A DNA stretch of 7,188 nt from Wenzhouxiangella sp. (GCA_007119095.1 SKQI01000015.1:1-7188), one strand, 5' to 3'; positions 1-6,495 are shown, counted from the first letter of the stretch. The notes: a model not told the origin generated them from the letters alone. Program-made: numbers and translations.

Positions 1-1280
1 ACCGCCCACTGGGCCGAGGCCGAGCCCAGCGACAGGTTGACGATGCCGCACATGATGATGAAGAACAGGAACACCAGTGGCCCGGTCAGGCCGATGTTCT
101 GCAGGAAGTCAGCGCCGGTCACGGCCGTGATCAGGCCCAGATTGGTCCAGCCGAAGAAGGCAACGAACTGGGCGGCAAAGAACACCAGCACGATGTACAG
201 GCCCAGGGTGGAAATGGCCGAGGCCATGCCGTCGATCACGTCGCGGTCGTTTTTCATCGTCCCGACCACCTTGCCGTAGGCGAAGCCGGTGACCAGGAAG
301 AACACGAAGATCCAGGCAACGATGGAGCGGAAAAACGGGCCGGACGAGGCCAGGAAGCCGTCACCGGTAGCCGCAGGGTCGCGTAGCACGCCGTTTTCCG
401 GCAGCACCAGCGCTATGATCAGCAAAGCCACGCCGACGACCCCGATGCCGGCCATCACCAGGCCTTTTTTCTCCTTGCCCGTCAGCGGCTGCATCTGGCT
501 GTCGTCGAGCACGCTGGGGTCGGCGCGCGAGTCGTCGTAGCTGCCCAGCTTGGGCTCGACGATGAAAATCGTCACCAGCGAGCCTACCGCCGTGATCATG
601 AAGGTGCTGATGATCATGAAATACCAGTTGGCGGTGGCGAACACCTCGTATTCCGGGTCGATCAGGCGCGCCGCTTCCTGGGTGATGCCGGCCAGCAGCG
701 GGTCGATGGTACCGAGCAGCAGGTTGGCCGAGTAGCCGCCGGAAACCCCGGCAAAGGCCGCCGCCATCCCGGCCAGCGGGTGCCGGCCCAGGGCCAGGAA
801 GATGGCCCCGGCCAGCGGCACCAGCACCACGTAGCCCATTTCCGAGGCGGTGTTGGAAATCACCCCGGCAAAGACCACGGCCACCGTGACCAGGTGCTTG
901 GGCGCGTTCAGCACGATGCCGCGCACCATCGCCGACAGCAGGCCGGAGCGCTCGGCCACGCCCACGCCCAGCATCGCCACCAGGACCACACCCAGCGGCG
1001 CGAAATTGACGAAGTTCGACACCAGGTTGCCGAAGATCATCCTGACCCCTTCGGCATTCATCAGGCTGACCGCCTCGATGGTGGCGCCGTCGGCGCCTGG
1101 CCGAGGGTCGGTCACCGACACGCCCAGCCAACCAAACAGGCCGGAAACAAAGACCATGGCGGTGGCCAATAGGGCAAACAGAGTGACGGGATGCGGTAAC
1201 AGGTTGCCCAGCCATTCGACGACGTCGAGAAAGCGGGTGAACCAGTTGCGGGACTCGATGGCGCTGGATTCGGAACTCAC
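1..1280 (-). CDS. AbgT-family transporter, MtrF-like (C-terminus cut off by window edge)
   Basis: Inner-membrane secondary transporter of the AbgT family (p-aminobenzoyl-glutamate uptake in E. coli AbgT; antimetabolite/sulfonamide efflux reported for MtrF and YdaH). I translated 426 complete codons; the family is about 510 residues, so roughly the last 85 lie outside. Visible family marks: WLGNLLPHPVTLF at residues 23-35, FAPLGVVLVAMLGVGVAE at 93-110, SNTASEMGYVVLVPLAG at 142-158, GRHPLAG at 165-171, GYSANLLLGTIDPLLAGIT at 182-200 with the conserved acidic residue D193, FFGWTNLG at 375-382 with the conserved tryptophan, and GSASAQWA at 419-426. Most of the chain is hydrophobic membrane helix, with a polar loop at about 245-272. 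As I remember the family, it is nearer to gonococcal MtrF than to E. coli AbgT. The start is GTG: no in-frame ATG lies upstream, and the next residues match the MtrF N-terminus. Only a weak AAGAG stands at 1291-1295. Substrate and transport direction cannot be read from sequence. Confidence 0.93.
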   Translation of the reverse strand, partial: MSSESSAIESRNWFTRFLDVVEWLGNLLPHPVTLFALLATAMVFVSGLFGWLGVSVTDPRPGADGATIEAVSLMNAEGVRMIFGNLVSNFVNFAPLGVVLVAMLGVGVAERSGLLSAMVRGIVLNAPKHLVTVAVVFAGVISNTASEMGYVVLVPLAGAIFLALGRHPLAGMAAAFAGVSGGYSANLLLGTIDPLLAGITQEAARLIDPEYEVFATANWYFMIISTFMITAVGSLVTIFIVEPKLGSYDDSRADPSVLDDSQMQPLTGKEKKGLVMAGIGVVGVALLIIALVLPENGVLRDPAATGDGFLASSGPFFRSIVAWIFVFFLVTGFAYGKVVGTMKNDRDVIDGMASAISTLGLYIVLVFFAAQFVAFFGWTNLGLITAVTGADFLQNIGLTGPLVFLFFIIMCGIVNLSLGSASAQWA

Positions 1281-1406
1281 GGTATCGCTGCTCTTGTTGT
1301 TCGGACCGGGGTTAATCCGTTCGCATGATAGCAACGCCGGGCCCTGACCGCAGATCGGAAAACCATGTTCTCGCGGAGACCGCGGCGTCGCTCCGCAAAA
1401 AATTTT
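1281..1406. other. Upstream region of the AbgT-family gene
   Basis: Non-coding stretch between the transporter's GTG start and the palindromic repeat. It must hold the transporter's promoter, read leftward. A TATCAT hexamer on the minus strand around 1325-1330 resembles a -10 box, but I find no good -35 partner at 16-18 bp. A small hairpin (CGCGG, loop AGA, CCGCG) sits at 1372-1384. Nothing else is recognisable. Confidence 0.4.
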
Positions 1407-1551
1407 CTCGCCAAGGCGCCAAGACGCAAAGAAAAACCCGTGGAACCACCGAAAGCACCGAAGACACCGAATTTAATTCAAAACCATTTCGGTGTCTTCG
1501 GTGGTTCCGGGCTCTTTAGGCTTTTCCTTTGCGTCTTGGCGCCTTGGCGAG
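1407..1551. repeat. Nested palindromic intergenic repeat with 8-nt and 9-nt periodic arms
   Basis: A 145-bp inverted repeat with two nested stems. The outer arms, 1407-1431 and 1527-1551, are perfect 25-nt reverse complements. They are built from an approximate 8-nt unit, CGCCAAGG / CGCCAAGA / CGCAAAGA. The inner arms, 1442-1471 and 1488-1508, use a 9-nt unit ending CACCGAA: three units on the left, two on the right. Sixteen nt pair perfectly next to the central AT-rich loop (1472-1487). A further 8-bp pairing (CCGGGCTC at 1507-1514 with GAGCCCGG at 1551-1558) offers an alternative fold. It lies between divergent genes, so it is not a terminator for either. From general knowledge, similar CGCCAAG- and CACCGAA-type words occur as dispersed repeats in many environmental bacteria; I cannot count copies here. 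It encodes no credible protein. Confidence 0.85.
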
Positions 1552-1574
1552 AGCCCGGTCTTTTAAGCCATAAT
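1544..1574 (+). promoter_or_regulatory. Possible sigma-70 promoter for the NRDE gene
   Basis: A -10-like CATAAT (1569-1574, five of six to consensus) lies 19 bp after a -35-like TTGGCG (1544-1549, four of six). The spacer is longer than ideal. The -35 falls inside the right arm of the palindromic repeat. The predicted transcription start would fall at or next to the ATG at 1582, implying a leaderless or nearly leaderless message. This agrees with the lack of a Shine-Dalgarno before that ATG. Pattern match only. Confidence 0.35.
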
Positions 1575-1581
1575 TGCAGCG

Positions 1582-2343
1582 ATGTGCCTGATTGCCTTTG
1601 CATGGATGCCCGAGCGCGAGCGTTGTCTGGTGCTGGCGGCTAACCGGGATGAATTTCATGAGCGGCCCGCCCGGCCCATGGCCTGGTGGCCGCAGCGGCC
1701 GAATTGCCTGGCCGGGCAGGATCTGGAGGCCGGCGGTACCTGGTTGGCGGTGGGGCGCAAAGGGCGCTGGGCGGCGGTGACCAATTTCCGTGATCCGGCA
1801 GCACAGCCCGGGCATGAATCGCGCGGGGATTTGCCGCTGGCGTTTGTCAGCGGTGACATGGCGCCTGCCGATTACATTGCCGATGTCTATTCGCGTAGAT
1901 CCGCTTACGGGCCTTTCAACGTGCTTGCCGGTGATCGGCAATCATTGTGGTATGCCGGCAGCCGTGCTGAGCCCCAATCGGTGTCGCCCGGTCTGCATGC
2001 CTTGTCCAACGGCCTGCTCGATCAATCCTGGCCCAAGAGTCGCCGGGTTACTACGGCACTGGGCGGCGTGCTGGCCAGCGGCGGCGAGATTGATCCCAAG
2101 CGATTGTTCGAACTGATGGATGACCGCGAGGCGGCGCCGGATCCAGACCTGCCCGACACCGGCGTCGGCCTGGAGGCCGAACGACTGCTGTCGCCTCCGT
2201 TTATCGTCAGCCCCCGCTACGGCACCCGCTGCAGCACGGTGCTTGGCATTGGCCGCGAGGTGCTGGCGGCCGAGAGACGGTTCCGGGCAGATGGCAGTGT
2301 TGACGGCGAGCTTCAGTACCGGTTCAAAGTTCGCTTGTCCTGA
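1582..2343 (+). CDS. NRDE (TANGO2) family protein
   Basis: Member of the NRDE/TANGO2 family, 253 residues, close to the usual bacterial length. The protein begins MCLIAF; Cys2 sits where N-terminal-nucleophile-type hydrolases carry their catalytic residue after Met removal. The name-giving motif is at residues 19-24 (AANRDE). Other conserved blocks are GGTW at 51-54, VTNFRDP at 66-72, SRGDLP at 80-85, FNVLAGD at 112-118, LSNGLLDQSWPK at 141-152 and YGTRCSTV at 213-220. No signal peptide or membrane helix is visible, so it is probably cytoplasmic. The biochemical role of bacterial members is not settled; human TANGO2 is linked to metabolic disease and heme or lipid handling. The start is fixed by the conserved MC N-terminus although no Shine-Dalgarno precedes it. 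The gene ends 17 bp before the stop of the converging PhoH gene, leaving no room for separate terminators. Confidence 0.93.
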   Translation: MCLIAFAWMPERERCLVLAANRDEFHERPARPMAWWPQRPNCLAGQDLEAGGTWLAVGRKGRWAAVTNFRDPAAQPGHESRGDLPLAFVSGDMAPADYIADVYSRRSAYGPFNVLAGDRQSLWYAGSRAEPQSVSPGLHALSNGLLDQSWPKSRRVTTALGGVLASGGEIDPKRLFELMDDREAAPDPDLPDTGVGLEAERLLSPPFIVSPRYGTRCSTVLGIGREVLAAERRFRADGSVDGELQYRFKVRLS

Positions 2344-2360
2344 TCAGGTCGCCGGCCGTG

Positions 2361-3755
2361 TCAAAGTGCCTCTGAAGCAAAGTCGGCCAGCCGCGAACGT
2401 TCGCCGCGTTTCAATGTGATGTGGCCTGCATGGGGCCAGTGCTTGAAGCGATCCACGGCAAAGGTCAGGCCGGAGGTGGTTTCAGTCAGGTAGGGAGTGT
2501 CGATCTGCTCGACGTTGCCCAGGCAGACGATCTTGGTGCCGGGCCCTGCCCGGGTAATCAGGGTTTTCATCTGCTTCGGCGTGATGTTCTGCGCCTCGTC
2601 GATGATCAGGTAGCGGTTCAGAAAGGTGCGACCGCGCATGAAGTTCAGCGAGCGGATCTTGATTCGAGAGGCCAGCAGGTCGTTGGTCGCTGCCCGGCCC
2701 CAGTCGCCGCCGTGGTCGTCCGACTCGGTCAACACTTCCAGGTTGTCTGTCAGCGCGCCCATCCAGGGCGTCATCTTTTCTTCCTCGGTGCCGGGCAGGA
2801 AGCCGATGTCCTCGCCGACCGAGACAGTGGCCCGAGTCATGACGATTTCGCGGTAGATCTTCTCATCCAGGGTCTGCGCCAGGCCGGCGGCCAGGGCAAG
2901 CAGGGTCTTGCCGGTGCCGGCCGTGCCGAGCAGGGTAACGAAGTCGATTTGCGGGTCCATGAGCAGGTTCAGGGCGAAGTTCTGCTCGGGGTTGCGCGCC
3001 ATGATGCCCCAGACGCCGTGCTGGTCGCGGCGGAAGTCGCGCGCCACTTCCAGTACGATCGCATCGTCTTCCACCTCGCGAACCAACGCCTCAAGACCAT
3101 TCGCGCCCGCCAGCCGCAAACACTGGTTTGGATACCAGTCATCATCGGCCCGGCGCTCCATACGGTAGAAGGTGCGGCTTTCTTCAGTCCAGGAATCGCG
3201 TGTGGCATGGGCTTCCCAGAAAGAATTGTCGAGCTCGCGCATGCCGTTGTACAGCAGGCTGAGGTCGTCCAGCGCCCGGTCATTGTGATAATCCTCGGCC
3301 AGCACACCGTGGATGGCGGCCTTGATGCGCAGGTTGATGTCCTTTGAAACCAGCACCACCTGCATGTCTGGCTGTTCGCGCGTCAGGCTCAGCGCCGCCA
3401 GCAGGATTTCGTTGTCGGCCAGCGACCCGTCGCCGACCAGATCGGTGCCGTTGTCGAAGTGACGGGTCTGGAAATACAGCCTTCCGGTGCCGACCTTGAG
3501 ATTCAGACCTTCCGGTTCAGCCAGCGCCACACCATTGTCGATCGCATCACCGGGGCCGATCATCTGGCCAAGGAAGCGGCTCACCTGGCGTACGTTGCGA
3601 GCGACTTCGGAGACACCTTTCTTGGATCGGTCCAGTTCTTCAAGAACGATCATCGGCAAGAAGATGTCGTGCTCGGCGAACCGAAACAGTGACGTTGGGT
3701 CGTGCATCAGCACATTGGTGTCAAGGATGTACAGCCGCCGCCGCTCTTCCGTCAT
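2361..3755 (-). CDS. PIN domain-PhoH family ATPase
   Basis: A 464-residue fusion of an N-terminal PIN-type nuclease domain and a C-terminal PhoH ATPase, the YlaK/PhoH2-like architecture. In the PIN part (about 1-150) the expected acidic metal ligands are present: D12 in ILDTNVL, E39/E40 in IVLEELD, D114 in LADNEIL, D139 in SKDINLR. A linker domain follows (about 180-260). The ATPase has Walker A GTAGTGKT at 277-284 and Walker B YLIIDEAQN at 382-390, then the PhoH signature ETTSGLTFAVDRFK at 425-438 and a C-terminal KRGERSRLADFA. Related proteins have been reported as RNA helicase/ribonucleases; that activity here is inferred from family. The start is supported by AGGAG at 3766-3770, ten bases upstream of ATG. 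It begins 46 bp after the bcp stop on the same strand, so the two are probably co-transcribed. It is not the PIN-less E. coli PhoH/YbeZ type. Confidence 0.95.
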   Translation of the reverse strand: MTEERRRLYILDTNVLMHDPTSLFRFAEHDIFLPMIVLEELDRSKKGVSEVARNVRQVSRFLGQMIGPGDAIDNGVALAEPEGLNLKVGTGRLYFQTRHFDNGTDLVGDGSLADNEILLAALSLTREQPDMQVVLVSKDINLRIKAAIHGVLAEDYHNDRALDDLSLLYNGMRELDNSFWEAHATRDSWTEESRTFYRMERRADDDWYPNQCLRLAGANGLEALVREVEDDAIVLEVARDFRRDQHGVWGIMARNPEQNFALNLLMDPQIDFVTLLGTAGTGKTLLALAAGLAQTLDEKIYREIVMTRATVSVGEDIGFLPGTEEEKMTPWMGALTDNLEVLTESDDHGGDWGRAATNDLLASRIKIRSLNFMRGRTFLNRYLIIDEAQNITPKQMKTLITRAGPGTKIVCLGNVEQIDTPYLTETTSGLTFAVDRFKHWPHAGHITLKRGERSRLADFASEAL

Positions 3756-3765
3756 GGAAAGATAG

Positions 3766-3770
3766 CTCCT
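3766..3770 (-). promoter_or_regulatory. Shine-Dalgarno of the PIN-PhoH gene
   Basis: AGGAG on the minus strand, ten bases before the ATG at 3755. It lies in the 46-bp gap after bcp and fixes the start chosen for the PhoH gene, which then reads straight into the PIN motif ILDTNVL. Confidence 0.75.
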
Positions 3771-3801
3771 GGAAAGGTTGAAGGTTTAAGGGACGATCTG
3801 C

Positions 3802-4263
3802 TCAGCCGAGTTCACGCACGGCCGCAAGCACTTCCTCGACGTGCCCGGGTACCCGCACCTTGCGCCATTCCTTGACCAGGTTGCCGTCGGCATCGAACAG
3901 GAAGGTGCTGCGCTCAATGCCCATGACCTTCTTCCCGTACATGTTCTTTTCCTTGATGACGTCGAATTCCCGGCACAGCGCTTCATCGGTGTCAGCCAGG
4001 AGCGGGAAGGGCAGCTCGTGTTTTGCAGCGAACTTGTCGTGGCTGGTGACGGTGTCCCTGGAAATGCCGATGATCTCGCAGCCGGCCGCCTGGAAGTCGT
4101 CGTAGTGGTCGCGAAAGCCCTGGCCCTGCTTGGTACAGCCGGGCGTGTTGTCGCGCGGGTAGAAGTAGACGACCACGGGTTGACCCTTGAATTCACTCAG
4201 TGCCAGTGAGCGATCACCATTGGCATTGACCTTGGTAGCAGATAGATTCGGTTGGTTGCTCAT
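3802..4263 (-). CDS. bcp: Bcp/PrxQ-type thiol peroxidase (peroxiredoxin)
   Basis: A cytoplasmic peroxiredoxin of 153 residues, the normal Bcp length, that reduces hydrogen peroxide and organic hydroperoxides. The peroxidatic cysteine is C43 in the active-site loop YPRDNTPGCT (36-44), and the C-terminal part has the family block GIERSTFLFDADGN at 115-128. The usual resolving cysteines are missing: the position five after C43 is Q48, and the position 36 after it (used by alpha3-type PrxQ) is A79. The remaining cysteines are C62 and C97; C97 corresponds to the non-essential third cysteine of E. coli Bcp. A one-Cys cycle, or use of C62/C97 or an external thiol, is therefore inferred. No clear Shine-Dalgarno precedes the ATG, but the N-terminus fits the family. 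It is followed by the PhoH gene on the same strand and is divergent from dapA. Confidence 0.95.
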   Translation of the reverse strand: MSNQPNLSATKVNANGDRSLALSEFKGQPVVVYFYPRDNTPGCTKQGQGFRDHYDDFQAAGCEIIGISRDTVTSHDKFAAKHELPFPLLADTDEALCREFDVIKEKNMYGKKVMGIERSTFLFDADGNLVKEWRKVRVPGHVEEVLAAVRELG

Positions 4264-4397
4264 AAAATTATTGTTAATTCAGTTACTTGGGGTGGTGCTG
4301 GTAAAAAAACGCCTGCCATTGTGGGTTAAACTAGCATACTTGCGTCATTTGAAGGCAGCCCGGATCGGGCGGGCGCGCAATGTTTCACGGAGATGAC
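4264..4397. promoter_or_regulatory. Divergent bcp/dapA intergenic region
   Basis: About 134 bp that must carry promoters for bcp (leftward) and dapA (rightward). It has an A7 run at 4303-4309 and an AT-rich patch next to bcp. I cannot pick a convincing -35/-10 pair on either strand. A short hairpin (GCCCG, loop GAT, CGGGC) lies at 4358-4370, probably inside the dapA leader. No riboswitch architecture is apparent; in particular it is too short to hold a lysine riboswitch. Confidence 0.5.
4389..4392 (+). promoter_or_regulatory. Shine-Dalgarno deciding the dapA start
   Basis: GGAG five bases before the ATG at 4398. An in-frame ATG also exists at 4380 but lies upstream of this site and would add six residues not typical of DapA. 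The 4398 start gives the family-like N-terminus MLKGSFVALVTPM. Confidence 0.75.
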
Positions 4398-5276
4398 ATG
4401 TTGAAAGGATCTTTCGTCGCATTGGTCACCCCAATGGCCGCTGATGGTTCAGTCGATGAGGCAGGCTGGACGGCTTTGCTGGACTGGCACCTGGATGCCG
4501 GCACCAGCGGAGTCGTTGTGGCTGGTACCACTGGCGAGTCCGCGACCGTCTCGGAAGCCGAGTTTGCACAATTGCTGTCGCTCGCGGTAGAGCGCGCCGC
4601 CGGTCGCATGACCATCCTGGCCGGTACGGGCAGTTCGTCCACAGCGGCCACGGTGGAACGCACAGCCCTGGCGGCAAGCCTGGGCGCGGATGCGGCGCTG
4701 GTGGTTACTCCTTCCTACAATCGGCCCTCGCAGCGAGGCCTGATTGCTCACTATCGAACCGTTGCCGATGCTTCGGCGATACCGGTGGTGCTCTACAACG
4801 TGCCCGCGCGCACGGCCGTCGACCTGCTGCCGGAGACCAGCCTCACGCTGGCTGAGCATCCGAATATTGTCGCCATCAAGGAGGCCGTTGCCGATGCAGA
4901 ACGCGTGGCGGCCCTGGTCGACGGTGGATTGCCCGTGCTCAGCGGAGATGATCCCAGCTGCTGTGAGCGCATGTTGGCCGGCGCCCAGGGCGTGATTTCG
5001 GTCGCGGCCAATGTCATTCCGGCACCATTTGCTCGGCTGTGTGAGCTGGCGACAACCGGGCAGGGCGATCAGGCCCGGGCGCTGAACGGCCGCTATGATG
5101 AACTGTACGAGTTCCTCGGCGTCGAAGCCAACCCGGTCCCGGTCAAGTGGTTGCTGAACGCCATGGGCCGGATCGGCCCCGGGATCCGATTGCCGCTGGT
5201 GCCGCTGGACGAGCGCTGGCATGATCGCGGCGCGGCCCTGGTCGCTGCATTAAAGGAGCCGGTTGCGTTAAACTGA
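4398..5276 (+). CDS. dapA: 4-hydroxy-tetrahydrodipicolinate synthase
   Basis: Condenses pyruvate with aspartate-semialdehyde in the first committed step of the diaminopimelate/lysine branch, supplying lysine and peptidoglycan precursors. The 292-residue length equals the usual DapA length. With the start at 4398, the catalytic residues fall at the textbook numbers: Schiff-base lysine K161 in IVAIKEAV, Y133 in LYNVPART, R138, T44-T45 in AGTTGES, and Y107 in SYNRPSQRGL (S106 replaces the first Tyr of the E. coli YY pair). The late motifs GVISVAANV (198-206) and NPVPVKW (245-251) also match. It is a cytoplasmic TIM-barrel enzyme, normally a tetramer. bamC follows 54 bp downstream on the same strand, a conserved arrangement in gammaproteobacteria, so the two are likely co-transcribed. 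Confidence 0.97.
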   Translation: MLKGSFVALVTPMAADGSVDEAGWTALLDWHLDAGTSGVVVAGTTGESATVSEAEFAQLLSLAVERAAGRMTILAGTGSSSTAATVERTALAASLGADAALVVTPSYNRPSQRGLIAHYRTVADASAIPVVLYNVPARTAVDLLPETSLTLAEHPNIVAIKEAVADAERVAALVDGGLPVLSGDDPSCCERMLAGAQGVISVAANVIPAPFARLCELATTGQGDQARALNGRYDELYEFLGVEANPVPVKWLLNAMGRIGPGIRLPLVPLDERWHDRGAALVAALKEPVALN

Positions 5277-5282
5277 GGGATT

Positions 5283-5298
5283 GCACAAAGCCTTGTGC
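5283..5298 (+). other. Small hairpin between dapA and bamC
   Basis: A perfect 6-bp stem GCACAA / TTGTGC with loop AGCC, seven bases after the dapA stop. No T-run follows, so it is not an intrinsic terminator. It could stabilise the dapA 3' end or tune relative expression, or be chance. Confidence 0.35.
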
Positions 5299-5321
5299 GC
5301 CCAAATTGCCATCCCAACTTC

Positions 5322-5327
5322 AAGGGG
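5322..5327 (+). promoter_or_regulatory. Shine-Dalgarno of bamC
   Basis: AAGGGG just upstream of the ATG at 5331, with a short spacing of three bases. It supports that start over the in-frame GTG at 5295 and over a second ATG at 5349, which would still leave a workable signal peptide. Confidence 0.55.
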
Positions 5328-5330
5328 TCT

Positions 5331-5957
5331 ATGAACTCGAATTCGGTCATGATCAAGCTGTTGCTATCGTTGTTGGCAGCCTGCGTTCTCGTTGGCTGCG
5401 CAAACCGCGATCGCCAGCCCGTTTATGTGGCTAGTGAAGAGGTGTCAAGCCTCCGGGTCCCTGACAGGCTCAGCGAGCCGGGTATCCGCACGACCTACCG
5501 CATCCCGGGGTACTTCCTGCCAGAGTTTGCTGCTGGAGGTGACGAGGCAAGGCCGCCGCGCGTACTGCCCAGTGCCGAGGCGGAAGCTTCGCGCTCGCAC
5601 ATCCGTTTCGGACCCAGTGGCCTTTTCCTGGCGGTGGAAGACGAGGCTGACAGCGTCTGGCGCAGGTTGAGCTTTGTTCTCAACCGCGGCGGCATGAACG
5701 TCCGTCGAGTCGAAGAGGGCAGTCGTCGCTACCATTTTCGCTTCGACCACGACCCCATATCGGTCAACCGAACCGGCCTGGCCAGGCTGGCCATTTGGCG
5801 CGGTTCAGAGGTGATGGATTACAGCGGCGTCTATCTGGCCGAGGTGCAGGCAGACGGTGACAATGCCCGCGTCAACCTCTATCACGAAAACGGCAGCCTC
5901 GTTGACATGGAGACTGCCGAATACGTGCTTGCAGTGTTGCGCGAACGTCTAGGTTGA
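5331..5957 (+). CDS. bamC: BamC-like outer-membrane lipoprotein
   Basis: Probable BamC (formerly NlpB/DapX), a lipoprotein accessory of the BAM complex that inserts beta-barrel proteins into the outer membrane. The 208-residue chain starts with a signal peptide (charged K9, hydrophobic 10-21) and a lipobox LVGC at 20-23, making C23 the lipidated residue; the following A-N-R gives no inner-membrane retention signal. A low-complexity proximal segment with LRVPDRL and YRIPGYFLPEF precedes one globular region (about 90-208) containing VWRRLSFVLNRGGMNV, as in helix-grip domains. E. coli BamC is about 344 residues with two such domains, so this copy appears to hold only one. The assignment rests strongly on its place after dapA. 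AAGGGG at 5322-5327 precedes the ATG; a GTG at 5295 would put extra polar residues before the signal peptide and is less likely. The alternative call is a generic lipoprotein. Confidence 0.8.
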   Translation: MNSNSVMIKLLLSLLAACVLVGCANRDRQPVYVASEEVSSLRVPDRLSEPGIRTTYRIPGYFLPEFAAGGDEARPPRVLPSAEAEASRSHIRFGPSGLFLAVEDEADSVWRRLSFVLNRGGMNVRRVEEGSRRYHFRFDHDPISVNRTGLARLAIWRGSEVMDYSGVYLAEVQADGDNARVNLYHENGSLVDMETAEYVLAVLRERLG

Positions 5958-5964
5958 TCAGATG

Positions 5965-5992
5965 GCAAGGCAGCTGGTTCGGTTTGCCTTGC
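5965..5992. terminator. Hairpin after bamC, possible transcript end
   Basis: An 8-bp perfect stem GCAAGGCA / TGCCTTGC with a 12-nt loop begins seven bases after the bamC stop. No T-run follows on the plus strand, so it is not a classic intrinsic terminator; it may act in 3'-end protection or pair with rho-dependent ending. Confidence 0.35.
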
Positions 5993-6000
5993 ATGAAAAT

Positions 6001-6024
6001 CGGCACTGATGCGCCTCAGTGCCG
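6001..6024 (-). terminator. Intrinsic terminator of fdxA
   Basis: A perfect 9-bp GC-rich stem (CGGCACTGA / TCAGTGCCG) with a 6-nt loop begins 15 bp beyond the fdxA stop. Read on the minus strand it is followed by ATTTTC, a short U-run. It may also serve as the transcript end for bamC coming the other way, though that side lacks a T-run. Confidence 0.65.
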
Positions 6025-6039
6025 GATCGGGGAATTCTG

Positions 6040-6363
6040 TCAGCGTTCCAGTAGCTTCAGCTTGTCGGGCACGTCTTCCCACTCCTTGGCATCGGCCGGT
6101 GCAGGCTTCATTTCCGTGATGACTGGCCATTCGCGAGACAGATCGGCATTGAGCTCAAGAAATTGTTGCTGATCGGCTGGCAGGTCGTCTTCAGGATAAA
6201 TGGCCTCGACCGGGCATTCCGGCTCGCACAGCGTACAGTCGATGCACTCCTCGGGATCAATGACCAGAAAGTTTGGGCCTTCGTGGAAACAATCCACGGG
6301 GCAGACCTCAACACAGTCGGTGTATTTGCACTTGATACAGTTCTCTGTAACGACGAAAGTCAT
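6040..6363 (-). CDS. fdxA: 7Fe ferredoxin ([3Fe-4S][4Fe-4S])
   Basis: A small electron carrier of 107 residues, the standard size for the Azotobacter FdI/FdxA type. It begins MTFVVTENCIKCKYTDC. By comparison with FdI, the 3Fe cluster ligands are C9, C17 and C50, and the 4Fe ligands are C21, C40, C43 and C46; the extra C12 and C25 of the family are present too. The C-terminal half (60-107) is the long FdxA tail ending KLKLLER. The reading frame extends upstream to 6456, but the ATG at 6363 is chosen because it gives the family N-terminus and has a Shine-Dalgarno (AAGGGA at 6373-6378). Its redox partner is not evident: neighbours are unrelated housekeeping genes. A promoter and a terminator specific to this gene are visible, so it is likely transcribed alone. 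Confidence 0.97.
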   Translation of the reverse strand: MTFVVTENCIKCKYTDCVEVCPVDCFHEGPNFLVIDPEECIDCTLCEPECPVEAIYPEDDLPADQQQFLELNADLSREWPVITEMKPAPADAKEWEDVPDKLKLLER

Positions 6364-6372
6364 GGTTGCTGA

Positions 6373-6378
6373 TCCCTT
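6373..6378 (-). promoter_or_regulatory. Shine-Dalgarno deciding the fdxA start
   Basis: AAGGGA on the minus strand, nine bases upstream of the ATG at 6363. It selects this ATG over upstream in-frame starts, whose extra residues have no counterpart in FdxA. Confidence 0.7.
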
Positions 6379-6427
6379 GGCTGGTCGCGCTGCTGTCGAC
6401 CGCTGATGATGTGGTGATAAAATCGTC

Positions 6428-6456
6428 ATTATTCTAACAAAGCCGGCCGCATTCAA
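6428..6456 (-). promoter_or_regulatory. fdxA: Sigma-70-like promoter of fdxA
   Basis: On the minus strand TTGAAT (6451-6456) and AATAAT (6428-6433) are separated by exactly 17 bp, matching four and five of six consensus bases. Transcription would start near 6421, giving a leader of about 58 nt. The promoter lies outside the neighbouring inverted-repeat element. Confidence 0.55.
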
Positions 6457-6495
6457 GACATGCCATCCGGCGAATTCCAGCCGAAAAAGACAGAC

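Noticed and set aside
820..860. Glutamate at residue 147 of the transporter (ASEMGY) as a lost functional aspartate
   Set aside because: Glutamate is also what I recall at this position in MtrF, and the functionally noted aspartate (D193 in GTIDP) is present, so this is normal for the MtrF-type branch.
361..1215. 284-codon frame on the minus strand inside the AbgT-family gene
   Set aside because: It is an out-of-frame, Arg/Gly/Ala-rich reading of the same strand; the true frame gives a clear transporter.
1407..1551. Palindrome as a CRISPR fragment or a transcription terminator
   Set aside because: There are no equal-length repeats separated by unique spacers. It lies upstream of both flanking genes, and no T-run follows the stem in either direction.
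1365..1643. Open frame running through the palindromic repeat into the NRDE gene
   Set aside because: Its residues come from repeat words such as AKAPRRKEK and it overlaps the NRDE start in another frame; no start signal supports it.
2421..3347. Long open frame of 308 codons on the plus strand opposite the PhoH gene
   Set aside because: It is fully antisense to a strongly supported PIN-PhoH gene, has no recognisable domain, and is a usual by-product of GC-rich codon use.
4449..5222. 257-codon frame antisense to dapA
   Set aside because: dapA has all catalytic residues at expected positions; the antisense frame shows no family features.
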